The translations under genes and the position numbers were made by a program. Shown here piece after piece: positions 23,266 through 35,700 of a stretch of 64,000 bases of DNA (the stretch's first letter is position 1; each line of letters begins with the position of its first letter). This stretch comes from Zygnema circumcarinatum. Lineage: Eukaryota > Streptophyta > Zygnematophyceae > Zygnematales > Zygnemataceae. Under the pieces are notes generated by a model. It was given only the letters and a program-made list of their open reading frames with translations. It made no database searches and was not told the origin of the DNA. The DNA is taken from NCBI GenBank assembly GCA_037447605.1, contig CM074814.1, positions 1,853,345 to 1,917,344 of the forward strand. The letters run 5' to 3'.

Positions 23266-23987
23266 GGTCTCCGATCCGAATTGTCCGACTCCTCCTTCCC
23301 CCCTCCCGCCACTAAAGGCCTCCCCCTCCCTCCGCCCCCTCCCCCCCCCCGCGCCGCGTGGCGGGAGCGCAGGCCCCGCGGGGCGCCACGTGGCCGAGCG
23401 CGCGCTGGGGCCCGCGCTGGCGCGAGGGGGCCGCGCCGCCCGGCACCCGTACGCGCCGCTCGCCGCACGTGCGGGAAGGCGTGGCGCGCGGCCATGGGGC
23501 CACGCGGCATGCATGGGGTGAGGTTCTGTGCGGCAGTCCCGTTGCCGTCTATTCGTTCTATGCTGCTGTTGCGCTGGTTATCGACGCTTTCGCTGTGTTG
23601 CAGAATGTAGAGAATTGTTTGGCCACGGAATGCGACTAACGTGACGTGGACCGCGTGCATTAAGGGTTGAGACTATTAGTCAAACTGTAGTCGGTTAATG
23701 GTCAAGAAGGCATATGGCTGATGTAGCCTATTTGCAGCCAACACATTTCCGCATTGGGGCCGCTTGGCTGCTGACTATTCCGCTGACTACACTTGCCGCC
23801 CCCTCTGCTGGACTACTGTACTGCGGCTGAAACGTACTCGATGTGGCCACGGCCCCATGGCATGGAATGGGGATGGCATGGCATGACATGTCATGGCATG
23901 GCATGGCATATAGCGGGGCGCATCGAGGATGCTATTGAGCCTGAAGGCGGGAAGTGGGGAGGAGCGCAGAGGGGAAGGGGCGGAGGG
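23266..23987. promoter_or_regulatory. Shared upstream region of ELIP and prefoldin 6
   Basis: It contains the ELIP-proximal G-box (23385-23394) in a very GC-rich block and an imperfect ATGGC pentamer microsatellite at about 23851-23911 on the prefoldin side. Divergent promoter is inferred from gene orientation. Confidence 0.5.
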
Positions 23988-25955
23988 ATGGCGGGGGCCA
24001 GCAAGGAGGTGCAGCGGCAGCTGGAGGCGGAGGTCAACGCGCTCCGGGCCGTTCAGAAGGGTGAGCCCTCCCGCCCCACAAGGGAGGAGGGAGCAGAAGA
24101 CACGCTTATTCAACCATGGAACTGTCCCCCGGCACCCCTGTCTGCCTGAGCTCTGCAGTTCGAGTTCTTCTAAGCCTGAATATGCATCATGACGTCAGAA
24201 TCAGCTGCTGCAACATGAAATTATCGATTACAGGGCTTGTTTGTCGGCCCCCTCGCGACAGACCGCCGCAGCAGCATTAGCAAGAAGTCAGCTTATTGTC
24301 ATGGAGTTTAGGGGTTGCACTGGCTTGGATTTAGGAATAACTGTGTTGGATGAGGAACGACCTAGGAGGTAGCAGCACAGCTTGTGCGGTTCCTGCGTTT
24401 TTGCCCCGAACTTCGAAGCTCACGGAAATATTGTGTTGATGCAATTCATTCCTCAGAAAGCGGAAAGATGATGTGGTTGCTAGCTGGAGACAACGCGCAG
24501 ATTGCCTAAATGCAGTCAGCCAATCCAAGTTGAGCTTGAAGTTGAACACAATGCAATGCATGTGTTCTCTTCAGCATTATGGAAACTTCGCAGGCATCGA
24601 AAATGTTGGAAACTAATAAGCTTCCAGCTTTCATATGATTTAGTACCACATGGAAAAGAAAGCAGTCGAACCCGGATCCTTCTCAGACGTGAACAATTGT
24701 CCAAAGTTTTTTGTTGGTTGCATGATGTCTCCGAAGTCCTTCACTTATGAATGTTGATCGTTATCTTTTCGGTGGGATGGTCTTTACGCATGAATAACCA
24801 CGCAGATATCAGCAAAAGCCACCAGATGAGCCAGCAATACACATTGCAACACAGTGAAAATGAAGTTGTGAAGAGGGTAAGTCCTTCGGATAATGCCAAA
24901 GAGTCCTTCTCTACCCTAAGAAACAGCAGGCTCAAAAACTATGTTTACTGGTGTGTGATAAGGGGTCTCAACTAGTGAGGTAACGGGTCCCCAATAATTA
25001 CTTGTGATGTTCGACACGATAGCTGCAAAAACTTAAAGCCCAGTTGTTAGCTACACTTGTGCTGTTGACATTGTAACCATGACCCATTTGAGACCAACTT
25101 GTGGAGTGAAAGCTGATCTCAAAAGTTGCCATAATCTCATTTGCCCTTCTTGACATGTTTGTCGCGAGACAGGAACTAGATCTGTTGGAGGAGGATGCGG
25201 TTGTCTACAAGCTCATTGGACCCGTACTTGTTAAGCAGGACCTGCTGGAGGCCAAGGCCAACGTGGCAAAGCGGATCGAGTACATCTCTACAGAATTGTA
25301 CGTTCTAAACCTTTTAGTGACTTGTATTTTCTGCTGCCCGCTTCCCCCATTCCGATCGGGTTGCAACGTGCTGGATGACTTTCCATGAGTCAATTTCATC
25401 GCCATTCTATGTTCTCTGCTTCAAAGTCCAATGCTGATTGGGGGGAATAGAAAAAAATAAACGTGGATGGTAGGCCGTTTTGCTTCATCATGGGTGGCAG
25501 GAAAGGTCACTTTGGGTCTAGCCAATTAATCAATAGGACAGTCAAGAACAAGCAAGTGAGCCTTTCCATTTGTCATTGTGCTGTGGCAGAAAACGATTAG
25601 AAGGGACGCTGAAGTCATTGGAACAGAAGGAGAGCTCCAAGAGGGAAGATGTGAGTGCCCTTTTATATCTGTATGATGTGTTGCTTAGGCAGGTGATTGG
25701 GTAAGGTTGACTTGCTGTCTTCTCTGTTACATGAGTTGACTCTCATCATACGCAAACTTGAAGAGCCATGGGCCATGGAATAATCTCTGCTTTATGAAAA
25801 TGAAGAAGAGATGAAGCAGCAATAGGATGTAACTCCTTGTGCATTGCAGCAATTTCTTCATAGAGTCAACCACCTATATACCCGAACATACTTTTTGGGA
25901 TTTGTTGCAGGTACTAAGAATACAGCAGCGGATGCAGTCTCTAAGTCAGAAGTGA
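23988..25955 (+). CDS. PFD6: Prefoldin subunit 6
   Basis: Five exons in phase: 23988-24060, 24806-24876, 25173-25297, 25590-25650, 25911-25955; 124 residues, the normal family size. The central block ELDLLEEDAVVYKLIGPVLV followed by KQDLLEAKANVAKRIEYIS is nearly diagnostic for PFD6; flanks are coiled coil (VQRQLEAEVNALRAVQKD, LRIQQRMQSLSQK). Prefoldin is the hexameric cytosolic co-chaperone that hands nascent tubulin and actin to CCT. The start at 23988 gives MAGASKEVQRQLEAE, like other PFD6 N-termini. Confidence 0.92.
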
Positions 25956-27709
25956 AGCACAACGGACAGTAGGCTTTCAAGGGAAGCTTTTGCGAATCTT
26001 CCTTCTGGGGGAGAATCAGCTTTGATCGCAGCATACAATTTCCCCTGCAGTAGAACAGGAAGCGTAAGTTTGATTGAGCCAAGCGCTCGTTTTCCCTCAG
26101 CTGCTAAGGTTAGAACTTGATCGTTCCAACGACCAGATGTAACCGACGACGTGGTCAGAGCGAGCTGCCTATGACCACGAAGCTGTTTCAGGATGCAACC
26201 GCTGTGATCCAACCTTTGAATTTCACGGTGTTAGCGGCTTCAGTATCCAGTCCAACAATAAAACACATAGCGCATGTATGTGAGAGCTGCCACCTGGAGG
26301 CCACACTATGCACGAATGGGTTGCTTCCTTTAACACGGCAGATAGGAGACTCAGTTTGAGAGCAGGACTGAACACGCAGTGAACGGAAATAGTTCCTGAA
26401 AATGTATTTGGGAAATAATGAAATTCTATTAGTGCAAGTCTTGACCCTCGTTTTGAAGGATTATACCTTTGTGGTCGCCATCATTATTTGATCGTGATGA
26501 TTTATGTACATGTAAGGGATTTTCCAAATCTCCATGCCAATCGCTTTCTTAAAGACATCGTTCTGCTTTCAGAAGGAATCGCTGGGGGAATCAGTTCCTC
26601 CGCAGACGATTGTTGAAGTTATGAGGGAATATAAAACGAAGGATCCCATGAAAGCAACGCTGCAATTTTAAGCCCCGACCACACGTAGTGATAGAATCCA
26701 AGCGACGATTTTGTATTTAGTTTGCATTGGAACATCATAAGCAAAACAACAAGCTCTCCAGGGCCTGCAAAAAGCTACCTCGTGACAGAAAGGTGCCACA
26801 TGAACTTGCTTTTTTGCTGGATTGCCAAACTTATAGTAGTTCTTTGTGAATACGATTTGGCTGAGAAATGTGATAGTTGCTCCAACTTCCATTGGCACTC
26901 TGATTCTATTTGCTCAGAATATTGGGTCATTTTAAAATGAGAGTCTAAGATATGTGGCATGGTAGCAGGAAGAGACGTTTCGGGGGACGGGGCGGCTACC
27001 GCCTGAGGCTCGCTGTGAGAAGGATCAAAGCTGGCAACATCGATATAGTGATCGAGTGGGTAGTGTTGGAAGATCTCCAAAGAGGGATGCAAAGGGGGAA
27101 CAAGGCTTTTCCTCCAATAACGGAGGACACGAGGAACAAGGAAAACATAGGTACTAACAAATGGCTATGTATGCATCAACAAGATGGCTAATTTGCCTGA
27201 GCTGAAAGTGAGTGGAAACGTGTTTAAAAAGGTCTTGCAAAGGTAATTTCTTACGAGAACTAAGACTACATATCCATGTCAAGTCACCATCTTAGCCCGC
27301 AAAAGCTACCATAGGCTGGGATTACGTCGTCATGGAAGGAGAACCACCACAGAAACGGTTCAAGCAAGGACCGAAAAGAAACGATGTACACATGTGATGA
27401 GTAATCATTCATGTACGCCTCTTCAAATAGTCGATTCGTGTTCACATGTTCGCCAGAAACCATCGCTCAGGAAACATGCTGTAGTGAACGTCGACAGTTT
27501 TGAAACTGGTGACATCGTCTCGAAGGATTCCTTATTGTTCTTATGGTTTTTCTGCAAACTTACTGCTACGGCAATACATCCCTTCGCCAATATGCATGAC
27601 TAGCTCTGATAACGCTTTCTCCTCCGCACAATACGAATGCGTTCCTTGAGCCCCGCCGCTCCAACATTAAGCAGAACACCTCCCAGACGCGCCATGCTGC
27701 CTCCAGGAA
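25956..27709. other. Intergenic region with no assignable gene
   Basis: Only short frames. One plus-strand segment at about 26572-26671 follows a good acceptor (tttcag) and reads 33 codons to a stop (ending EYKTKDPMKATLQF). It looks like a terminal exon, but I could not find the rest of such a gene. Confidence 0.4.
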
Positions 27710-27835
27710 TCACTTGGACGGTCCAGGCGGAGCGCGAGGCGGCGAGCGCTTAGCGATGTAAGCGAAGAGGATGGCGCCGGGCATCACAATGTACTCCGCC
27801 ACCGCAGCCACCCTCGACAGCGCCGCGCCCGCCAT
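27710..27835 (-). CDS. Candidate small single-pass membrane protein (41 residues)
   Basis: Minus-strand ATG at 27835, stop at 27710-27712. The product begins MAGAALSRVAAVAEYIVMPG, has one hydrophobic segment (about 11-28), then a basic Arg/Pro tail ending GPSK. Composition and topology resemble small subunits of organellar membrane complexes, but I do not recognise the family. A GC-rich, CT-rich leader lies upstream. It could be a chance frame. Confidence 0.35.
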   Translation of the reverse strand: MAGAALSRVAAVAEYIVMPGAILFAYIAKRSPPRAPPGPSK

Positions 27836-28169
27836 GGCTGCCCCCACCACAGCCTGCCGAGGAGAGCCCCTCCCTCTCGCCGCAAGCCGCCCGCTCGCTC
27901 CGTCTCCCTCCGCGCCCTCTCTCAGCGAACCCTAATTCTGCTTTAACCCATACACCCCGCGACATACGTCAGCAGGTTTCTTGCCGTCACTGAAGTCCAA
28001 AGAGTGCTGACGCACGCAGGCGACCGTTGTCCAATCCGCGCATACGGTGGCTCTCATTTCGCAAACTGATGACGTCAGCAAACCGCAAGTTTTCAGGCGA
28101 CGGCCCCCTCGGCTGGCATCGCTTCGCCCTCTCTGAACCGCCACAGGCCGTGGCCAGCATTTCGTGGGC

Positions 28170-28574
28170 ATGGCGGAGATGGACATGGCTGCCAGTAATG
28201 CCTACCGCTCTGCTCGACTCTTGGTATCATGCTGGAAAAACAAAATTTCGATGCGGCCTGTGAAATCATTGGTGAGCATGCGCGGTCTGCTTGGTCTGAA
28301 GCACCGCCGCGCGGAGGATGGTTTAGGCTACAGAAGGAGGTCGCTTTGCATGGGTTGCTCAAAACATCACATCTGGAGGTGGTGATGCATGGGAGGTACA
28401 TGCTGGACACTTGTGCACTTCCAATGGGAAAAAACATCCCAAATCGTCATCGGGACTGTATCACAGCAAGCAGCCCTTCGGTTTCTGAACAACGGCACTG
28501 GTGCTGTGAGAGCAAGATATTTGCGAACACTTTATTCCGCCAGTCGGAAGATTCGGTTACAAAAAAATGGCTAA
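28170..28574 (+). CDS. Candidate three-exon small protein (about 68 residues)
   Basis: Exons 28170-28223, 28334-28378 and 28467-28574 join in phase 0 with usable GT-AG sites. The product starts MAEMDMAASNAYRSARLL and ends in a basic helix-like tail (RARYLRTLYSASRKIRLQKN). I do not recognise it. A competing single-exon frame of 135 codons occupies 28229-28636. Low confidence. Confidence 0.3.
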
Positions 28575-28668
28575 GAGACGCTTACTTTGGCATCCCCCCC
28601 CATGCTGACAAGAAGGGTGCGGGGAGAAGAAAGTAGATTAATAGTTATCGCAGTAATTTGGGGTTAAT

Positions 28669-30064
28669 TTAGCTTTTTTGTGCGGTCGGTCCCCCGCTGA
28701 AGCGGAGGGGAGGGCCGAATCGCTCAAAGAAAACCTGCCTCACTTTGTCAGGCTTTTCAATGGCTCCTTTCTGCGACTCTGTCTGAGGCCAATAGGCCAC
28801 CGAGCAGTCACTCGCGTGTCTGGGCACAATGTGAATGTGGAGGTGGGAGGGTATGGAGGCCCCCGAGTCCGGCCCAATGTTGATGCCAACGCTGTAAGAA
28901 TCTGCGCCTGTTGCCTCCATGACAGCCTGCCCAGCAAAGAGTACAAAAAGGGCTTTACCGTGACTGCGAGGTTGCAGGGAATAGGACACCTTAGCTTCAT
29001 GGTGAAAGCCTGCAGCTTTACACCTTTAAACCACCACCATAGGAACATAAGAACATAAGAACATAACAACATACGAATTTAAAAGAAGGAAATGTTTCCC
29101 ATTACATACAAACACGACTCAGTATCGAAATTGACAACCAAGCGTCTGCTTTCTTGTTCCCACAGAAAAAGGGTTCATGAACTCACTGCGCATGCATCCG
29201 CTGTGAGCTGCATGAGTTCCATGACCTCCTTCTCTGTGCAGAGATCCAGAGTCGCCACGTGGCGGTGGGGAATGACCATGACGTGGCCGTACCTGTACGG
29301 CTTCACACTGAACAGCACCCGCCCGCTGCTGCAGGCGAGGAGGGCGTCGTCCTCTCTGCAGAGAGGACACGTGTCGTGTGACGGCCAGTCACACGAAAAC
29401 ACAGGGATGGGCTTTTGTGAAGAACCCTCCGCGGAAGAAATTGAGTCACACTCATGAGCATCAGGTCCCTGCAACAGCATGCATTGGAGTGTGAGCCCTG
29501 AGAGGGAGGGGTAAGAGGAGGAAGGAGGGAGCGAGAGAGGGAGGGGGAGAGGTTGAGGAAATGGTGGTGGTGGGGGGGGGGGGGGTGAAAGCTCAGATAT
29601 AAAGTTGCAGGGAGGAGGAAGAAGAGGAGGGTAGAGAAGGAAAGGTGAAGGACGAAGCATGACTGGAGAAGACGAGGAGATCGCATAAAAACAAGGGGCA
29701 ACACAATATATGGGAAGGTGGGGGGTATGTGGGAACAGAGAATGGAGAATAAAATAATAGAGAGGGTAGAGCAGATAGAGCGGTGATTAAAATATGAGTG
29801 AACACTGACGGGCGAAGAGTGAAACAACTTCTGATGAAACCGCACAAACAAAGTATACTATACTGAAGGACGGCCGCAGTGAGCCCAATCTTTCAGGGGT
29901 AAATCTTTGACCTTGGATAATGTATGACGAAAATTGCTAAGTTGACCAGACATTGAACTCGCCACCGGTCCATTCAGACAGTGTAATAATGCTGGCGGCT
30001 CCAAAGAGAGACCTCTCAGGCTGACGAGTGCGGGTAAGAGTGGACCACCCAGCAATGACTTCAT
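28669..30064 (-). CDS. HIT-domain (histidine triad) hydrolase, downstream unit
   Basis: Exons 29912-30064, 29187-29468 and 28669-28926 (minus) join in phase to 230 residues. The HIT fold is clear: CPLC zinc-type pair, GHVMVIPHRHVATL, and the triad HLHIHIVPR (H173, H175, H177). HIT proteins cleave nucleotide phosphoramidates or dinucleotide polyphosphates. The first exon (MKSLLGGPLLPALVSLRG...) is Leu/Ser/Arg rich and could be an organellar presequence, but its use is uncertain: a strong donor in the upstream HIT unit can join directly to the exon at 29468. The second intron holds a GA/G-rich tract. Confidence 0.78.
29502..29640. repeat. Purine-rich (GGA/G-run) simple repeat in a HIT-gene intron
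   Basis: GAGGGAGG-type repeat and a 14-base G run (about 29573-29586) within the intron 29469-29911. Confidence 0.6.
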
Positions 30065-30127
30065 TAAAGCTCCATGTGTGAAAATATTAATAACTCATTA
30101 ATATTCACTGTTGCAGCAAGGACAGAG

Positions 30128-31113
30128 TCACGGCTGTGAAGAAGATTGAGGGCCTTGACCTACCTCGGCTCTCGCAAGTTCAGTTTCCAGAGCGCGTCGA
30201 ATCGTCGTCCATTCCCCACGATGGAGAATAGACGCCTTCGGTCAGTTCAAGAACACATGCAACACAGTACGAGCCAAGTCAAACACTCACCTGCAGCTTG
30301 ATTCATTTATCATGTTGTGATCTAATCTCCTCAACCCTCTTATCGTTAACAACAAAATTATTGAAGACAATGTTAATCCAAAGCTTACATTTCAAGTTAT
30401 CCACTTTCTCGTTGCCATGACTTCAAGCATGGACTCTTGAAACGAGAATGCTTAGAGACGAACATGACGTAAAAAACTGCATTCGATCACATAGCAAAAA
30501 GAACGACGAAAGGACCCTAAAGTACCTTAGTGGTCCACCACATGAAGTTGGTATCGTGAAGGTTCCTCGGCACCACATGCACATGGAGGTGATGCAGCCC
30601 CGCAGCCCCCAGAGCGTCGTCGGCATTCGGCCCAAAGTTGAAGCCCACATTTGCACTCGCCTGCAGTCCTGAGCGCAAATGCAAATGCGAGACGAATACC
30701 GACTAGTTACAGCCGCCACATTCCAATGCTGCTCAGATTCCGCCAAGCCTTGCGCAGAAAACTTCACCGCAGGCATTCCACTGCAGCGCTCTCTTCTGCA
30801 GAGGGAAAGACCCCTTTCCGTAACGCACCATGGCTCCCAAGTCCCGCTTCCCCCAAGGGCTCCCGACGAACCAGGCGCGGTACGAGGCCGCCATGGCTAG
30901 CCCCACTGTGGAGATGAGGTCGAGCACCTCCTCCGGAGAAAGCTCGGCAAGCTGCGCCACGTGGCGGGCAGGCACGACCATGACATGGCCGACCTTGGAG
31001 GCGGCGCCATGGCTCCCTGCGCCCCACACGATTTTGGAGCTGCGCGAGCAGTGCAGCACCTCCCCCTCTGCGCACACCGCACAGCCCCCTCCTGCTCCTC
31101 CCCCCTCCGCCAT
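30128..31113 (-). CDS. HIT-domain hydrolase, upstream unit
   Basis: Exons about 30868-31113, 30526-30660 and 30128-30235 (minus) join in phase to 162 residues. The HIT features are CAVCAEG, GHVMVVPARHVAQLAEL, NFGPNADDA and the triad HLHVHVVPR (H106, H108, H110), with a C-terminal GEWTTIRRALETELARAE helix. The exon 1 donor (TTC|GTCGGG) was chosen by family length and is weak. The frame upstream of the ATG stays open to a good acceptor at 31230, so a longer N-terminus encoded by further exons is possible. The last exon contains a strong donor (GAG|GTAGGT at 30164) that would skip its stop and fuse to the next HIT unit. Confidence 0.75.
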
Positions 31114-32749
31114 TTCCGTTCGCGCTTTCCCTCCCGCCCAGCGGGGCCCAGTGAGCGCAGAGCACGCAGTACGGTACTGACCGTTGAGGCGGATGTAATT
31201 GAGCTGTGGCTGTAAGGGCCCAATGCTTGTCTACAAGTAAGCAGATAATGGTGCCTGGAATAATGTGTTAGTTACTTTGCCGCATACCTTGTCATGTGTC
31301 CCCGGCTTACGCAACTTCGATAAATCTAGGGTGGATCTCAAGATCAGCGCGAGGTCAATGCCAAACCCCATAGCCCCATTGTGAAAAGGGGGGACTTTCC
31401 ATTCGGCATAGATCTCACAATGGCGATGGGAGAAGGGTCGCAGCAACTAAAGTGCGTTTGTGGGATGGGCCAGAGTCTTGAACTCAAAGAGTCCTTCGTG
31501 GTGAGGTTGGAATGATATTCAGCATGGACTATCAATCAGCCCCTGCTTTTTGGGCAACCACTGCTCAACTTCAACTTAAGAAGAAGTTGCAGCGTCTTGA
31601 AACGGAAAATCATTGCCATGCCAATAAAGGATTTACTCGAGCAAACAAGAGCATGGACTGAATCTTCACAAGCCAGTGCTCACGAGGGTGAGATCCTCCA
31701 CCCTTTGAATTGAAACTTTGTACACATAGACAGGAACCATTTCCAGCTTGTAAACGTGCGTTTGTAGGAGCTACCTCGAATGTCACTCACGAGACTCTTA
31801 AAGATGGGCTTTCTAGTTCCGGCAAGCACTTGCGCGAAAGGTAAGCAACAGACCAACGCTGAAGCGCAATCCCAACATAAACAAACAAGTGCTGCAAAAA
31901 GGATGTGAGGATGGCTCGGCGCCTCTGATTGACATGACATGCCTCCAAAGCTGCCTGCCTGCCTGGCTGACATGCATGCATGCATGCTGCCATGTGACTA
32001 CCCGCTATGCCTCGTGGTTGAGCCTCTAACCCTGAAAACCAGCAAACTTGACATCCCTAACCCTAGAACCCTGAGAATCTTGAAACCCTAGATACCCTAA
32101 AAGCCCTGAAACTCTGGAAAACCCTAAAGCCCTGAAACAGTAAACCTCGAAAACCTCCAGGTTACATATCAGGAAAAAACCAGAAAACCCATTAACCTTG
32201 ATAAGAAACGAGCTCTCAAACGCCGAGACACCGAGAGCGTAGCCATCCACAGCGGATGGGCGGACAAGAATTCAGAATCGAAGAACAGAAATCGAAAACG
32301 AGAACCTTTGACGAACTCGAAAGCACGAAGAGGCAGCAGGAAAGCAAGGAAAGAAACCAAAGAAAGGTGAAAGAGGGCGGAGGTCCGCTCTGCTTTCGGC
32401 GTGGTGATGTTGTGGAAGTATCCCCCTCGGCTTTTGAATGTCCGATAAAGCGCATCCCTTAGAGGCAGACAGACAAAGGCAGGCAGAGACACAGAATTCG
32501 CTCTCTCGTTATTCGGACCTTGGCGCATGGTGGATGCAGATGAACGCAAACTTGTTTTGGGAGAGGCATAGGGCACACCCATCTCCTGTATATGAGAAAA
32601 AGGCTTTGCATACCCCGCACCCAACTCGTCCTGAGCTGCTGCTTCAGTACCCAACTTCGCCCCAATTCACTCTCTATTTTTCGCCCCCTTATCATGACCT
32701 ATTGCTCAAAACACGCTAGTGCCCCTTTGATTTGCTCCTTTTATCCCTA
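31114..32749. other. Intergenic region, possibly with upstream HIT exons
   Basis: It contains an open, HIT-frame extension (31114-31230, minus) and another minus-strand frame ending at a donor near 31286 (KLRKPGTHDK) that would join it in phase 0. I could not recognise the product. A degenerate telomere-like tract occupies about 32025-32110. Confidence 0.4.
32025..32110. repeat. Degenerate telomere-like tract (CCCTAA variants)
   Basis: Irregular series of CTAACCCTG, CCCTAACCCTAG, ACCCTAGA and ACCCTAAA-like words. Interstitial and non-functional in appearance. Confidence 0.45.
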
Positions 32750-35700
32750 TTATTGTGAAGCCTGTACAGGCAGCCGCGGGTGCAGTTTCACGAGGAGGCC
32801 GTACTTCATGAACAGAGTCAGCGATGGGCGATACTTGGCGATGTGTCCTGGAACGATATCCAAACGGAAGTTCTGAAGAACAACTGCTGCAACGGATTTC
32901 ATCTGCGAAGAAGGAAACCCCATGATGTTCCCCCAGTACGCAAAGAATACTTTCGCGCATCGTCCGATATGTAGCAAAGACTATCCTTAAATGCTGCAAG
33001 GGCTATCACAGGAAAGGTTTTCAGTACAAGGGGAAACAAAACACTACCATCAGCATGAGGTAGAGCCGATTCCATGGGCCCAAAAATTCTAAGTAAAGTT
33101 AATTCAGAAGAAGTGAGTGCACCTGCAGGTAGGCCAATTCCCGTCCAAGGCAGAGCCGTGGGCCGGCGTTGAAAGCCAAAAACTTGAAAGGGGACTCTGC
33201 TTGAAACTTCCCATCGTTTCCAATCCACCTCTCAGGTCTGAATTCGGTGGCATCAGGACCCCAAACTTTCGTCATGCGCCCCAATGCATATATTGAGTAG
33301 GTCATACGCCATCCCTTCGGAGCAAAGCTGCCATCTGGAAGTGTGTCATTTTCTAAAACAAACCTGCAGCAATGAGGAGAATCCCCTTTCAGAACTCTCA
33401 TAGCAATGCCTGTATAGCAGTTAGCGAGTAATCCGTTAGGTCAAGCACAGGAGGGTTGATTCTGAGCATTCGTCATAATGCGAAAAAGTAATCATGAAAA
33501 AATCTAAGACTTCTTTTCTAGTTTGGAGAATGTGTTGAACTTTGCGTACACAACCAATGTGAGGCACAATCTGTGTCTAATGCATGCAAGTAACTTCTAA
33601 ACACCACTTATATTAAGATGAACACTTCAGAGACTCACTTGGTGTCTGCAGGGACTGGAGGATAAAGGCGAAGTGATTCCGAGATTGCTGCATGAAGGTA
33701 ATGCATAGACCGAAGCTCATCAAATGTGAATGTTTCTCTGTTTCTCTCATCTGGAAGGATATACAAAACCCCAGCATTAGTGACGCAACGGCAAATGACT
33801 GAAGTCATCTACATGGGTCAAGACTCAAGATGGCTCAGTCTCAATTTGGTCTTCCATGTACCATTGCGGCAGTCAGGAAACGAGGGAAAAAAAAGTCGAG
33901 ATTGTATCTTTGTATGTCAAACTTCCAAAAGAAGGGCATGCCTTCATCATACAAGATGACGAGTTCTGCCAAATTGATGATTACCTGCACTGCGAGCAGC
34001 AAGAATGCAATTGATCTCTGCAACTATCTTGTCCTCTATATGCCGATGGCACGTCAGCAACCAGAAAAACCAAGTGAGAGCAACTGAGGAAGTGTCCCTC
34101 CCGGCGAGTATGAAGTTGGTGCAGACATCGCGCAGACGGGTGCTGGAATACTGCACTGCTTCTTTCCGCTGTCCGAAAATAATGAACCTAAAACCCCCCA
34201 GACACGCACACCTTTCAAAGGATATTATGCGTGGACAGAACAAGGTCAGCTCCCTTTGAACTGTCACAGAACCTTCCTTTTCTTTCCATCAATCGTTTTC
34301 CAAAACATGTGCTACAGACACTAGCCACCAAGCTCAAGAAACATCAGTGGCTTGTTATTCAGAAACTACCTTGATAGGAGGTCACTGTGCTCCTCCAGCT
34401 TGCTATTGGAGACGTGCCTTCCCGGATCTCCCTCATTGCAATCCCTCACATCTGCCAGTTCCTTCAGCCGCTTCTCGATGACTCTGTCGGCAAACTCATG
34501 GACTGCCTGCAAGCCATGCAGCTCAGGAAGAGTGCCAAGAGACTGAAGGTGAGATGTACGCATATTAATTACGACTTGGGGCATTTCTTTCTCTACTTCG
34601 CTCGGAGCATGCATTCTTTCTTCGTCAATGGATAAGGTTATGAAAGTTAGCCAGTTTTATTAAACAGTGGCAGATCACTCAATAAGGTCAGCCGCAAGTG
34701 TCCCCTTCCTCAGTACCCAGCATTTCAAAACGACACAAAGGAAAAAAACAGACTAGAATATCGCGGCCCTTTACTTCGTTTCTTAGTCAGTGCACCGTCC
34801 TCTCCTACCTTGACAGAGGATGTGAGTTCGCCTTCCCAGCCACATTGCAGCAACCGGAGGAATTTCCAAACGAAGTTTGGAAAGAGATTACGCATAGTAG
34901 TGGCCTATATAAAAGATAGCAATTCCAGACTAAAGTTAACGCATAGCAAGGCGATGGAAAAAAATCACGGTAACGAGGCTTTTATTCTAGTGCAGCACGT
35001 GCCGTCAGAAAAAAGGAGTGCAAATGAGAATACCGCCACCAACCACAACGCCTCACAGTTTAGTTCTTCCGTTCTATTGCATACGGCCACACAAGCTATG
35101 AATCTCATACCATTAAATCTCAACAAGCATTGGGGGTGAATGATCCCCACCGCTGTTGCAGTATCAAAAGCTTTGGCAAACGGAACATCTGGCAGACCTG
35201 GCGCCAAGCAGCCAGGATCAACTCCAAAGCCGATGTGACAGATGCTGTCAAACGTGTATCTAAGCAGGACATCTTGAATGTCGATCATTTCCTTCGTTTC
35301 CATCGCCTGCATCAACCTTATTAACTAGTCGGAAGGATTGCAACAATGTGAAACTGCAAATAGTTTGAGGAGAATGCAAGGAGATCCTGATAATCATGCT
35401 TGCAGGTTCAGAAGACTTGCTAATAAAGTCTAGCCGATGCTAAAATACGTATGCACTCTGAAGCACCTGGCGGAGGGTTGGAAGTAGCCGGTGGGACACT
35501 TCTTTGGCGACAGAGTTGATGAGAAAATGGCGTAGAGACTTTGACGACAAGGCCAAGCTGGCTGTTTTTCGCTGTTCTATCCAAAGCTCATCGTCGCTGT
35601 TGAATATGCCATGGCCTAACAGGTCTTGAAAAGTCTCCTGAACTTGTGAGCAGCAAATGTTTCATTGGTAGTAGCTGTCGGAGCCATTATCCATAGTATC

